Positions 11,071-26,100 of a DNA stretch of 64,000 bases are shown here, piece after piece. A program made the translations under genes and the position numbers. Under the pieces are notes generated by a model, which was given only the letters and a program-made list of their open reading frames with translations, did not search any database and was not told where the DNA came from. Source of the DNA: Moniliella sp. 'wahieum' (lineage: Eukaryota > Basidiomycota > Moniliellomycetes > Moniliellales > Moniliellaceae); contig RSEE01000091.1 in assembly GCA_003971905.1 (NCBI GenBank), forward strand, positions 186,001 to 250,000. The letters run 5' to 3'. Each line of letters opens with the position of its first letter. The first letter of the stretch is position 1.

Positions 11071-12384
11071 GCATGATGGCATTTCAACGGGTGATGGAAG
11101 TGACCTTTTGGCCACAAATGACCATAGGTCAACGGTCAACGTTCAACGTCAACGTCGTCAACAGTCTTTCGGGCAGTATGCTTTGCATGTGGGAGAAAAG
11201 CGCGCGGAAGTAACTAGTAACTCAAGAATCTCGGCGAGGCTTTGCCGCAATGTGGTTGAGCACAAATCAATGCGTTCATCTACACCTTGCTGTTGTCACG
11301 GACCTGTAGCTATATCGGTGCTGGTGGTATATAGTAGTATTAGGAAATGAAGATACGATGGTATTGCAGACCTAGATCTATATTATGGGCCACAAGTGAT
11401 GAGTTCCGGACCCTGAAGCTAGTGGAAACCGGTACAAGGTCGGGGACGCACTCTCTCCCGTTGCACTGCGTGCCAGTGTCGGGGGCCACGTGCAGCTTAA
11501 GGCCGTTGGGCTCTGGACCCCACAGTGGTGATCAACAGCTTTCCTGATCCAGGTAGCCAACTGTGCCTTGAAGTCACGCTCTGATGCACTGATGCCCAGC
11601 AGCTAGCTTCAGATTGATATGGTCTCTACTCGAGCTCTGCATCCTTTGTCCTTCTGTTCCTTTTTGGTGCAGCATATTGTGGTTATATCGGGCTGCACTC
11701 GCACTCTTCCACCCACAAAAATGTTTGTTGGCTTTGGCACGGAATCATATGCGGAGCCAAACCTCAAGCTTGTGCGCATCACCGTACCCGAGAAGAATTC
11801 CCCCAGGTATTCTAATGAGTCCGTGAGGAGGAGATAGCGCTGTGGGTAACGGGGCCAGACGACGTACTCGGACTTCCAAGTGATAATACTATAGGTCCAG
11901 TGGACTCAGTGCTCAGTGCATGGTCAGGGGGTATGTGGGTGAATCGGGTACAAATGAAGCCCACAGGAGGGGTGTGTACCGAGAGGTGGAACATGCCGGG
12001 ACGGCATAGGCTGTGGACACCAGGAGAAGCTGCGTGGACTATTGCAAAGGTATGGAATCATCGTAGGCAGCGCAGGGACACCATATAGCATTTGTAACGC
12101 TTGTAATGGAGGGAGAGAAACTCAAAAGCAACAATAACTAAAGTGTCCAAAAAGACCAAAGTGGCAGAGGCATGAAAGAGGGGTGTATAGTGGAACGAAC
12201 GAAAGGTCAGACATCCATGGCGAATGGCGTCCACGATGATAAATGTCGCCCCCATTGTGGGTTCCCGTAACAGGGCGGAGAGAGAGCAGACGTAATTGGC
12301 AGGGATCGTGAAAGCGGTATTTGGGCGTGACTGATAAAAGGCAAAAGTATCATGAGAGCATTGATGTAGGCAAGAGAAATCAGA

Positions 12385-12441
12385 GCAAAGAGATCAGAAC
12401 GCAAAGAGATCAGAACGCAAAGAGATCAGAACGCAAAGAGA

Positions 12442-12448
<7 letters not shown>
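12385..12448. repeat. Minisatellite, 4 x 16 nt, overlapping the GMC gene stop codon
   Basis: Four perfect tandem copies of GCAAAGAGATCAGAAC (12385-12400, 12401-12416, 12417-12432, 12433-12448). The TGA stop of the GMC oxidoreductase (12444-12442) lies inside the last copy, so the repeat runs from the final codons into the 3' UTR. Confidence 0.9.
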
Positions 12449-16532
<4,084 letters not shown>

Positions 16533-18320
16533 CTAGCTAGGCCCTGCTGGCTTCTTCTTGTAAAACGGCTTCTTCTTTGGCTTGTCCTTTTTATCTGGCG
16601 CGGGCACTGAAACGGAAGCCGTAGCAGAGTCGGGGCCAGAGGTTGAAGCAGGCTCTTTGGGGGGAGGGGGAGAGCGTTTGAGGATCGCAATCTTACCCGC
16701 TGGCGAGGGGTTCGAGGGAGCTGTGGAAGGGCCAGAGGGACTTCTTCTTTCCTCCCTTGGGAGGGGGAAGGGGAGGGTCTGCCTTCTCCTTTTCGCTTCC
16801 TTTGACCTTCTTCTCCTTGGGCTTCTCCTTGGGCTTCTCCACGGGCTTCTCTTGGGCTTCTCCTTGAGCTTCTCTTAGCTTTTTCCTTGGCTTTTTCCTT
16901 GGGTTTTCCTTGGGTTTTGCCTTGATGCTCTCCTTCTCTTTCCCCTTGTCCTTTTTCACCTCGGTATCTTTCTCCTTCTTTTTCTTGTCCTTGGCATCCT
17001 CAGGTTTGGCTTTGCTCTGATCCGGCTTCTCTTTACCCTTATCCCGACCCTTCTGCGTTTTCGCGCTGCATCCTCAGATGCTCCAAAAGCGGCGTAGAGC
17101 GGGCCATGGCCTCTTGCGCAAGACGGGCTTCTTGGGCCTTTGCCTCGGTAGCTGCCAGTAGGGACGCGGTGAGCTGCGCATCCGAAAGCGGAGCGGCCTT
17201 CATCTCTTCTTCGGCGGTGGCTTCCTCTTCCTTTCCCTTCAAAAGGTCAAGGAAAGCAATGTACTCCGGATCCTGCTCAATCGTTCCCACCCTGGGCCTC
17301 CAGGCGTTTTCTCTCCGCTCCCCTTGAGGTTCTGGCACTTTCTGATGAGGGGCAAACTCGATCTGGGCAACACTGGTGGTGTTCCTGGTGCTGTCCCTAA
17401 ATGTGTGACCTTGGAATGCACCCACAAACGCACCCAGCGCATCATCCGAGACGAAACTGATGTAAGCTCGAGAGGGGATGGTAGGTTTGGTGCTCCCCCT
17501 GGTAGACATTATTAGCTGCTTGTGAGGCAGAGATATAGATGGGGGGACGTACGTCACGTTGCTTGCCTTGCACATAGCTGATCCACTTGGCCGTACATTC
17601 AAAAGTCAATGTCTGAGTAGGGCTGGGCAGCGGCCTCCCTCACTGCAAGAAGAGAGGGTTCGATCGGTTTCTGTTGAGGCTTGGGAGGTACTGAATTCGC
17701 CTCTTCGACAGAAGGAGGCCAGCCTCAGTATCATTATTAGCGGGAGGAGGGGGAAACTGCAGGCACATCAGTTGCCTCGACAACGTCCCCTGCAAGTACC
17801 TTCTTGGCCGCATCCACTTGGGCAGCGGTACGCACCCAGGTAGGATGCTCGCCCAGAAAATTTTCTCAGGCAATGCTGCTGGCAATGCCGCACGACAACC
17901 TTGAGACGGGGCTTCCGCTCGTGCTTGGTAGCCGGACCCCCCTCCTCCTTCTTTTTCCTCGTCCGCTGTTTTTTCTTGGGCTTGGCTTTGTCCTCTTCCG
18001 CTTCGACCCCTTCTCTGAAGGCTTCAGTTCGGATGAGGGACCCCCCTTCTGTCCCTCAGGCGCATCCTTGGCGCCTTCTTGGCCTTCTTGATTTCTTCTC
18101 TCTTAAGACGCAACTTCTCCTTCTTGGCCGCGGCCTTGGCTTCCTTCCGGGCTTGCGCTGGGGATCCAGCGGCGCCGAGGGTGGTTCGGCGGGTTTCTTA
18201 GGATCCTTGGAGGAGGGTTAGACTTGGTAACCTGTTTCTCCTTACCTTTCCCTTGTCTGTGCTCGCCGGCGGGGTGGACGAAGAGGGTGCGTGACTGGAC
18301 GAGGTCGGGGACGACGACAT
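16533..18320 (-). CDS. UPF3: UPF3 / Smg4 nonsense-mediated decay factor
   Basis: UPF3 links UPF2 and the exon junction complex in nonsense-mediated mRNA decay. ATG 18320-18318 starts a Ser/Thr then Lys/Glu-rich leader. The RNP-like UPF3 domain begins at LKVVVRH-LPAALPEKIFW (about 17895) and continues through SDIDFECTAKWISYVQGKQR. An intron of about 54 nt (17552-17499) follows, then TKPTIPSRAYISFVSDD, GHTFRDSTRN, IEFAPHQKVP and GTIEQDPEYIAFLDLLKG, which is the classic Smg4 signature. A long Lys/Pro/Glu-rich low-complexity region leads to a conserved tail, PAGKIAILKR, and a basic end KKPFYKKKPAGPS before TAG. Several one-base frame changes lie in the N-terminal half (about 17875, 17750) and in the linker. 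The identity of the central domain is clear. Confidence 0.8.
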
Positions 18321-18543
18321 GTTACCAGCGCATCGAGGTGGTGGGCCGCCGTATTGCCGATTACGCCCTCAGGGCTTAGGTCAACCGCGCCGCCCACAAT
18401 AATTTCAAAATGCAACACACAGTGAGCTTACGTACGTCATGCTCCCTTCCTTCTTCCTGGGGGCCTCCTACAGCAAGTCCACTGCCCCCCATCGTCATGT
18501 TGGGACTGTCTGGGCTGCAGATGCTCAACCGCACACCGGTGCC
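18321..18543. promoter_or_regulatory. Divergent promoter region of UPF3 and mL60
   Basis: The two ATGs face away from each other about 220 bases apart. A possible acceptor (GGGCTGCAG, about 18512-18520) suggests that mL60 has a 5' UTR intron or a short first exon inside this stretch. Confidence 0.45.
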
Positions 18544-18958
18544 ATGGTCGGTGCCGCACTCGGTGCAATTGCCCCCGCGCCCGTATTGGGAGCGCTGCGT
18601 CCTTCCATGCCGGCACTCGGCGGCCTACTGTGGAAGCGCCGCGGCCGTCTCGGACCCGAGCAAAAGCGCAGGCAACGCCAACGCCTGGCCAATGTTGACA
18701 AGGTCATTGCTACTCTCGCTGATAGCGGGGTACAACTGCGTGCACTGCAGCGTTACCACGCTTCTTTCCCCACTGTGGACGAGATGCCCGCCAAGGACAA
18801 GTACCCCACTACTCGCGCAATGCCGGGGCTACCGTAAGCCCCTGAACCATGTACGTAACCTCACCTGTTCTTCTTGACCTTGTGCTGACCCCATTTCTCT
18901 CATCTAGTTCGCCAAGTGGACCAAGGTCGACCGCCGTGTCAACCCAATCGGTTTCTAA
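18544..18958 (+). CDS. MRPL31: Mitochondrial large-subunit ribosomal protein mL60 (MRPL31 family)
   Basis: A fungal-specific protein of the mitochondrial 54S subunit. From ATG 18544 it has a short apolar N terminus, then PALGGLLWKRRGRL, RQRQRLANVDKVIATLADSG and MPAKDKYPTTRAMPGYRKPL, and after an intron (18851-18907) the end FAKWTKVDRRVNPIGF and TAA. The GGLLWK, RQR-RL-NVD-VI, KY and GYRK...KWTK blocks match the MRPL31 family. The length of about 120 residues is normal. One extra G at about 18829-18832 breaks the frame before the last exon. The start could lie further 5' if there is an upstream exon. Confidence 0.75.
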
Positions 18959-19158
18959 GTGTATATTGTTCATTCCATCTCGGTTTGTTGCCGTCTTGGA
19001 AGACGCGTGGTTACGGGCGCGGAGCAGAGGTCCAAAAGACGCGATCATAAGCGCCCAGTCCCTTATGGCCCGGAAATATAGGCAGTGTTTGAAGCAGAGT
19101 GAGAAGCAACCGAGAAGTGAATGGCACTTTCAAAGCTCTCCGCGGTCATGAAATGATG

Positions 19159-19413
19159 TCAGTCCATGAGGCGCAGGACGATGCTGGGTGTATACGCCAG
19201 TGTGGCATCGACAACGGGGTGATACGCTAGGTAAAGTCCCACGCCCGTTCCAATCAAGAGGGCGAAAGCGGCAATGCCAAGTAGGACCGGACGTCCAGAG
19301 GTTCTTCTTCCTTTGGAAGGGAGCGGGGTTTCGGCGTGGGCGCACTTCAGCTTGCGTTGGAGACGAGGTTGGTAATCCTGCCCCCACATGCGGTGCGGAT
19401 GGAGAGTCTTCAT
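19159..19413 (-). CDS. Small single-pass membrane protein, unrecognised
   Basis: The frame ends with a clear membrane helix (PVLLGIAAFALLIGTGVGLY) preceded by a basic stretch (PLPSKGRRTSGR) and followed by about 25 residues ending VLRLMD. The form (basic flank, one helix, short tail) fits a small inner-membrane or ER protein, but I do not recognise the family. An alternative start at 19447 in another frame (MLRTRVPRREEYEDSP) would join it after one base change. It is convergent with mL60. Confidence 0.45.
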   Translation of the reverse strand: MKTLHPHRMWGQDYQPRLQRKLKCAHAETPLPSKGRRTSGRPVLLGIAAFALLIGTGVGLYLAYHPVVDATLAYTPSIVLRLMD

Positions 19414-19618
19414 ACTCTTCCCGACGGGGAACGCGTGTGCGGAGCATTGTCGTGATTGAAGCTAGAAGCTCGAGTAGGAGTAGTTAACTGGGAGATGGTG
19501 GTGCGACTGGTGGGACAAGAGCGCCTCGGCGGATACGAGACAAAGGGAGTTTCAATATTTCATGGAGTACATGTGGGAGGCCATTCGAGCCAACTAACCT
19601 AATGGATACATGCCGGGC

Positions 19619-20811
19619 CTATAGCGCGCTATCCATCTCAAAGAAGGCTATCACATCTCTAGGCCAGATATCGTCGGCGAGGATGTGGATGGGAATAATG
19701 CAGTACAAATGGATTTTACTCGTCTTTTCTTGCTTGGGCTTCCGCTCTTTTTTGCTCTCGCTCGAGCGACGCTTCTTAGATTTCTCCTTATCCTTGGAAG
19801 AAGAGGAATGGTGCTTCTTCTCTTTGCTTTCATCAGCCTTGTCCTTGGATGAGTGCTTCGATGAGAGTGGCGGCGTTTTTGTCCTTATCCTTGGACGAAC
19901 GGTGCTTGTCCTTACTTTTATCCGCATCTTCTGGGTGTCACCTGCTCTTGCTTGATCTTCGGCTTAATGTCCACCTCAGGGACGGACGGGTCGTTGGACT
20001 CAAACTGACCACCAGCCGGAGTGGAAATCGCCCCATCATCCATAGTCACATCTTCATGTTGGTCCTCTTGTGCAGCAGCCTCCAGCTGCTCCTCGGCCCC
20101 GTCCACAGGTTGGGTACCGACGGCAGCGACAAACTGGCACGCAAATCGCGTTGCTGCTGACCAGAAAGGAAATGGCGCAATTCCTGCTGCGCCTCGGGAG
20201 CCAGATCAACATTCTGAGTCTTCCCCCATGCCTTGGTCAACTCTTTGTTCCCACCCAGCACGGCCGGATTAAAAAGCCATTGAGCTTATGCGATGGTTGA
20301 GCATGCGGAGTCTTGCGTGCCTTCAGCGCACGCTCCACCTTCTTTGCCTCGTCCTTGGAAATCTGAATGGGTAACACAGCTTCAGCTGGAGGTGCCTGGG
20401 CGGCAGGTGGTGGCGCAAGAGCCACAGTAAGTAATGGCTGGCGGGGAACACGGGCCATAGCCCCACGCTGACCAGGGAGGAAAATGTCAAAGTTGGGCAT
20501 CTCTGCACCGGGGGGAGGTTGAGCCAGACCCTCCTGCAGAGGAACAGGGACAATTTGGTAGTCCACCTTCTCTCCCTTGGGTCCGGCGGAGAAGCGTGCT
20601 ATTGTGGGAACGCGACCCTTCTCCAAAGACGAGGTAAGTGGAAGCTTGAGGCCATCGAGCTCGCTCGCTTTCAGCCCTGCTGGCAGCTTGACCATCCACA
20701 GCGCCTTGTCCTTCGCCTGAAGCGCAGGTCCAAGTGTAGCCGCATCAAATTCGCCCTCATCCTGAAAGTCGGCAAGGCGAAAGCCTGATGGCGCGTGTAG
20801 TCCTCGGACAT
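19619..20811 (-). CDS. RNA polymerase I subunit RPA34-like protein
   Basis: ATG 20811-20809 starts MSEDY and, after one base change, SGFRLADFQDEGEFDAATLG. Next comes KDKALWMVKLPAGLKASELD, which resembles the dimerisation-domain strand of A34.5/CD3EAP (LW-IR-P with a following L-G--L). Downstream is a Pro/Ala-rich segment with KLNGFL, then WGKTQNVDLAPEAQQELRHF. An acidic part carries two IKPKIKQEQ-type sumoylation-like sites, and the C terminus is a long Ser/Lys-rich tail (KDKEKSKKRRSSESKK). A34 proteins share the basic tail. The frame changes at least three times, so the true 3' end near 19620-19650 is uncertain. The family call rests on one motif and the architecture. Confidence 0.5.
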
Positions 20812-21490
20812 GGTGGTGGCTGGAGTTTGACAAACAAGGGATGTAGGTGGAAAAAAAGTTCACACTTGATGAACGTCAATCGGTGCAAAATATACTATGA
20901 ACGTTGCAATTTATCTTCGAAGGAGTGAAGTTCACTACATGAGAGGCCCAGGCCACAGCGCAAGCGCCGTGACGTGCGTGACGCGTGACGCGTGACCGGT
21001 GACAGTGATGTCGTAACAGAGCCCCTACCGCTGCCACACTTCTGCGCAGCTACGGGCTGTTCAAGCATTAGGGGCGTGTGTCCCCTGTCTGTGGGCACAG
21101 GCACTTTGGAGGGGTTCTATATATCTCCACTGTTTTATGACGGTGTGTGTGGCGCAGACACACCAGGCCCGACAAGACCCCACACTCCGCTGCGCCGTCA
21201 TTGCGTCAAAGCGGCGAATGTGGGGTTCCTTCGTTTAAACAATCCCCCTTTCCGTTGCTTATTTTTGTCATGGCAGAAAGAGGCCCCGCCGGGCCAAAAC
21301 ATACGCACACCCCAATCCATCCATCGTCCCGTCCCCACACAACAGAGAAGGCCGGTAAACATTCCTTTGCGTCTCTGTCCGTTTAAGTAGGAGCTGAACC
21401 CACCTATCCCGCCGACGCGCCACCTACTCTCTCCCGCGGCCGCTCCCCACCCCAACTACTACCCTCATCGCTGGCTACACCCGCCGCTAC
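20812..21490. other. Intergenic with heptamer array; likely divergent promoters
   Basis: This separates the RPA34-like gene (-) from the unrecognised membrane gene (+). Apart from the ACGCGTG array and pyrimidine-rich DNA towards 21400-21490, nothing was recognised. Confidence 0.5.
20979..21003. repeat. Heptamer array (ACGCGTG)n passing into ACCGGTG
   Basis: Two ACGCGTG units followed by one ACCGGTG unit with the same spacer G. This is another case where the palindrome changes but the period and spacer do not. Confidence 0.85.
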
Positions 21491-21491
21491 T

Positions 21492-23568
21492 ATGCCAGTA
21501 GATGCATACGCCACCCCAGTCGCTCAGCCTTTGCTTTTAGCTCCGACGATACCCTCTCCACCCTCTCATCCCCACACCCGACCTCGCCCGAACCTTCTTC
21601 CCTTACGCTTCCTCTTCCTCCTCTTCCTCCCTTCACCATCAGCGATACAATGGCGGGGCCCATGTCGGACTCGCTCTTGCCCAGCTCCGGGCGCTCCTCA
21701 CCTCCAATCCTCCCGCTCCTGACATACCCATGTTGTCTGACCAACCCCAGAGCCTAGAGAATCAAGAAGAGGAACATCCCCTGCTGTCACAGTCCGGGAG
21801 CCTCCCACTCTGCCCTTAGCCTCCCCCAAGTCTAACAATACCCCCCGCCTTAGGCACCGACGCCACCCCTGACGACTGGAGCATCGTCTCGCCCCTCTTC
21901 TCCCCTACCACGGATCTGTCGTCCCACCATACCAGCATTACTATGGATTCTTGTGCCTCACCTTCCTGTGATTGGTTACTAGCGTTGCCTCTGCGCCTCT
22001 CGTCGAAGCTTTGCCCCTGTGCAACAGGCGCGACCTGGCCCCTTTCAAAGAGGCTAAGGCAGTCTCCTTTGCTTCTTGTGAGACGAACCATGTGATTTCC
22101 CTGGCTCCACCTACTGCCTCACCCCAACATACAACTCTTCCTCATCTTTTCTTCGTCTCATCCCTTCGCTTCCCCGCTATCGCCACTGTCCGAAGCACAA
22201 GAGGCAAGCCAAGTCCTCGCAACTGCCAGTTGGTCCGATTTGCTGGTGATCCGCTATCTCCTCGCATGGGGAGTAGAAGTGAAGGTAGCCCAATCGTTGC
22301 TTCCTGTGCCTCCGGTTTGAACTAGACGTGGTGGAATCCTGGGCGGCACCCAAACAAGGCTGGCGTGCTTGGTCTGCCTCTCTCCCATCGCACTTATTCC
22401 ATGCAAGCGACAGTGGACTGTCGATTTGCCCACAGGCCCGAAACCAATTGGGTCGGCTTTACCCTTGTTTCTCACTGCCCTTCGAACTGCGTTACCACCG
22501 TCTCCCCCACTCGACTTGCCCCTGGTCACCCGGCCGTACCGAAGCACACCCCAGCCTCGCTGGCCCTGATGAGCTTACATGCGTCCCAAGTCCCTTTAGG
22601 AGAGGGAATGGCCGGGTCAATTGGTACGATGTATGGATGGAAGATCCTTCTTTCACATTGCTTGCGATTTGGTACGTATACCCTCCGAGTCTCACACTCT
22701 CCTTTCTCGACACTGTACTCGTAAGCTATACCTACCTCCTTGGCCTTTTCATATTGGACCGACAGACGTGGTTTGGTGCTCTCTACCTCGGCTTGCATCT
22801 ACACGTTTTTCTTGCCTGGACGATGTACCATGTCGTACACTCGTCGCCCCATCGACAAGCCCCTGAACGGCGGCTACGTGCGCTGGTCGGGCTCGCAGTG
22901 GCCCCAGGACAAAGCCAGGAAGAAGGAGGGGAAGCGTTATTGTGGGCATTGAAATTGGCCCGGATTAGCGAACAAGCAGGCACGTGCTGTCTGGCGTGCA
23001 CCCGGGGCGACCATGCGGTTCCTCTTACTTCTGTATGTGCAGGCTAGTCGGATTGATCATACCACCCGGACTTTGGAGGGCGGGGTCCTGTTCCTTGCGC
23101 CGTTAAGGCGGTGGATGGGCATGGGGGGCAAGAAAGGTCGAACACTCTTCCGGCTCTTGGCCGCGCCCGACGATGCCGAGTTGGCAATGGAGTTGATCCG
23201 CCAACGCGCGGCCGCACAGTGTTTGTCTGGGGTGGCGAGCGAGGCAGTACAGACAATACTGCAGATGCGCGTCCCGCCAGGTCCCAAGGTACCGGACGGA
23301 GTGTATCCTGTCCAAGTGGATGCGGAGCCTACTCGCCTGATCCTGTCTGCCAACCAAATCTGCCTGGTTGGAGACACTGAGGACAAGGGGGTACCATTAA
23401 AAGGTGCAACGGGTCCAAAAGCTTTCCCTACGCGGGTTGGAGATCGTTTTGGTTACGCAGCGGCCTCCACACGAGCAGTGGGTCCTGGAGTTTGCCACTG
23501 TTGAGGAGAGGGATCTGTGCTTCAATCATTTGCTGGCGCTCGTGCCAGTAGTTTGGCGAACAGAGTGA
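21492..23568 (+). CDS. Unrecognised multi-exon protein with possible membrane part and C-terminal PH-like segment
   Basis: Coding character continues through several frames. A Ser/Pro-rich acidic N-terminal part (ISDTMAGPMSDSLLPSSGR; SDQPQSLENQEEEHPLLSQS) is followed by a region with RVNWYDVWMEDPSFTLL. A GT...CAG intron probably lies at about 22671-22767. The hydrophobic segment WFGALYLGLHLHVFLAWTM comes next. The last part reads EPTRLILSANQICLVGD and, after a frame change, EQWVLEFATVEERDLCFNHL before a stop at about 23566, like the last strand and helix of a PH-type domain. No family name can be supported. Exon limits and start are uncertain, and the pieces might belong to more than one gene. 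Confidence 0.4.
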
Positions 23569-24256
23569 ACCACTGCTTCTCATTCCACTGTTTTCCTTTT
23601 ATCGGAGAGCCCCATTCGCTCTTGCGTCTCCTTTATATATAAGCGTGTGACCGGGATGATCCGTCCTCTCCCCCTCCTACACCCTCCCTCCTCAAATTCT
23701 TGTACATCTCCATACAGTCTTCGAAGTCCGGCATTCATTGCTCCTGCCGTATTGTTACAGAATCCTCCCGCTCGTTAGGCTCGCAATGACGAGAGAAACA
23801 AAACGATACAGAATGTCAGCATACTATTACGGACAAATTGTTGTTAATTACCCCCCCGGGCCAACTTGTGACTTCCGTCGCGAAAAGGCACAGTATATAG
23901 TAACAGACGTGTGACATGTGTGGCATGGCCGCATATCAGGCCAAAGGCCTCAGGTACGAGAGTAGTTACTTGATGGAAAGGCGCAGTACAAACGAAAAAG
24001 AGAGTGCCACGAAACAAGAGCGACGGCAACAAGACCAAAGAGGGCGTGGATGAGGATGGCGTGAGTCGTAGGGGATGTACACTGCAGTTGGAGTTCACCA
24101 CCAGCCACAGAGACTTGACGATACGTTTTCATCCCGATTTCGAAAGAGTCCATTCATGGTAATTGTTACAGATTGGGGCAACGGCCACAGAGGGTAAAAA
24201 AGGGGATAGATCCTCGGAACTTGAAGAGAAACGCCTGAGGGATACGAAGGAGGAAC
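23569..24256. other. Intergenic between convergent genes
   Basis: No gene recognised. A TATATATAAGCG word near 23634 and AGTATATAGTA near 23891 are the only notable words. Confidence 0.45.
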
Positions 24257-26100
24257 TTAGCACGTCTCCAGTAGCCGATTTTTCGGCCATCCGTACAAGT
24301 CCCGCGGCCAATTGGTCAGGTTGGGATTGTTGTACGGTTCGGGGTGGGCATCGATGAAGGCTTGGGTGGGATGGTCAGGCGGGTCACATGAAATCCGGGT
24401 CTGTTTCGGGGGCTGGTAAAGCCGTACATAGTACGCTCATGTACGGGGGAAGGTGATCTCGTCCCAATGGATCGCAGTGAATCCCGAGCTAATACCTATT
24501 AGGGCAGGGTTAGATGAAAGGCAGAGGAAACCCCGAGATGAACGCTGGTTGGGGAGGAGGAAGAGGGTGCGTACCTAGATTCATCACGATTGACATGGGC
24601 TCTTGCGGAATCAGGCGTTGGGAGATATTGGCAGCCTCATTTGGGCCGATAGCACCTGCTGTCGCGGTCCATGTGGGAGAGCCGTCCACGTACCAGGTGA
24701 TAAACCCGTTCGTTCCATCTCCATTTAGATCAGGCTCGTATTCAATCGCGAACTCGACATATTCCGAAGCCGGGTCGTCGCGGTACGCTTTATCGGGCAC
24801 CACAGCGACACCAGAAACGGCTTCTTGCCAGACCCCACCCGTATAGGTGTTGAACGTAGTCTCACCATACAGCTTTGCCGACGCGTTGTTCCACCAATAC
24901 GAGGCATCAAATGGCGCGGTTTGCACAGACTGGGACACTCTCCCTCCCGAGCTTGGTTCTGTACCTCGGCAAGGTCGATTTCCGGTGCCGAGCGACCCAC
25001 ACCCACGTTCGGCCCTGGGTGGTCCTCGCCCGGGCATGTACACGCACTCGCTCGTTGGCCTGGGAGGAAGGAGAGCTTGTGGTCGTACATACCAGAGTAT
25101 TGACCATGCGCATTAATCGCTGCTTCGGGCCCAGTTTTCTCTGGGTTGGTCTGATTGGGAAGGGTACCAGTCGCAGGAATCATAGGAGTAGCTGTTCGAG
25201 CATATGAGTCAGTGTGGCGCCCAAACAAGTAAGTGGATGGAAAAAGACATACGGCACATGCCCTCGGTCGAACCCAAATAACCAGGGCGGCCCAAGTTCC
25301 CCATGGTCCAGAGACCGGGCCACACCCCTTTGTGTCGAGGTGCCAGGGAGCTTGACAGCCATGACGAGGTATCCTCCCTGGAAGCAGAGTTTGTTCCAGC
25401 TCTGAAGCATGCCAGATTGAAAGTTGAGGTTGTGCGAATCCTTTTGGATCATGGTGAAGAGCAGTGCGCCATTGGTGGTGTTGACCTGTTCGGGTTAGTA
25501 CCACTCATAGTCACCTGTTGCACCATACCAGATATTAATAGCTTCCCAGAAGGGGTCGTCGCCGGGGTAGAAGGTGCGTCCCTCTTGATTGAACTCGTCT
25601 GAGAAGACCAGTGAGTATTGTTGTTGGATGCTGGGAGGTAAAGTGATAAGCGTTCTGAGGGGTATCAGGATCGATCAGCTGGGGCAAAGACGGCAGGGAT
25701 GCGACCTGGCCAGTCGAGTTGAGATTGACATATTTGTGGGTATGATGAAGGAAATGCCGGGAAGGGGATAGCCGGCAAAAGCATGAGACAGCCGCCAATG
25801 ACGCCAAAGAGGAAATGAGGTTGAAACCCCCCTCCAGTCGATTCCATGCCACCCCGCGTCCTTCTCTCCAGGGCGCATGGCATGCAAGTCATCGTCTGGC
25901 TCGGCTTCGAGGCCCCAGTGATTATCCCAAGCGGGGGCTGTGGCGGCCTTGGCGCCGGTGTGTGGTAGGGGTGGCAACGGAGGCGATCATCATACTTGCG
26001 TGGGAGTGGGGTGGAGCGTGGGCGCCGCGACGGGAGGAATAGTGGGTGTCGGTCCGAAAGCGCTGAGGCGGTGGCGGGGCGGTAGGCGTTGGTACGACAT
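24257..26100 (-). CDS. KRE6/SKN1-type GH16 beta-glucan synthesis protein
   Basis: A type II membrane protein of the ER/Golgi needed for beta-1,6-glucan formation. From ATG 26100 there is a Pro-rich cytosolic tail, then a WRG-led membrane helix ([11 protein letters not shown]) and the luminal GH16-like domain. Recognised blocks are NVNSTGQV-like, [82 protein letters not shown] (catalytic ExDxxE), [16 protein letters not shown] and [13 protein letters not shown]. An intron at 24574-24496 joins MSIVMNLG to [16 protein letters not shown]. The end is [15 protein letters not shown] and TAA. Several one-base frame changes and probably further introns lie in 25050-25900. The family assignment is secure. 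Confidence 0.85.

Larger units (their letters stand above)
7408..12384. other. About 5 kb gene-poor region rich in palindromic heptamer arrays
   Basis: No frame in this stretch shows a conserved domain, signal peptide or splice-linked series of exons that I recognise. What it holds is a dense set of short tandem palindromic heptamers (entries below), a dispersed repeat pair at 9793-9868 and 10952-11013, and scattered TATATAG words. It is the largest gene-free stretch of the window. Confidence 0.6.

Noticed and set aside
16533-17040. Repeat-induced point mutation or low-complexity artefact in the UPF3 tail
   Set aside because: The Lys/Glu-rich composition is usual for UPF3 tails, and the conserved IAILKR end follows it in order; no C-to-T bias was seen.
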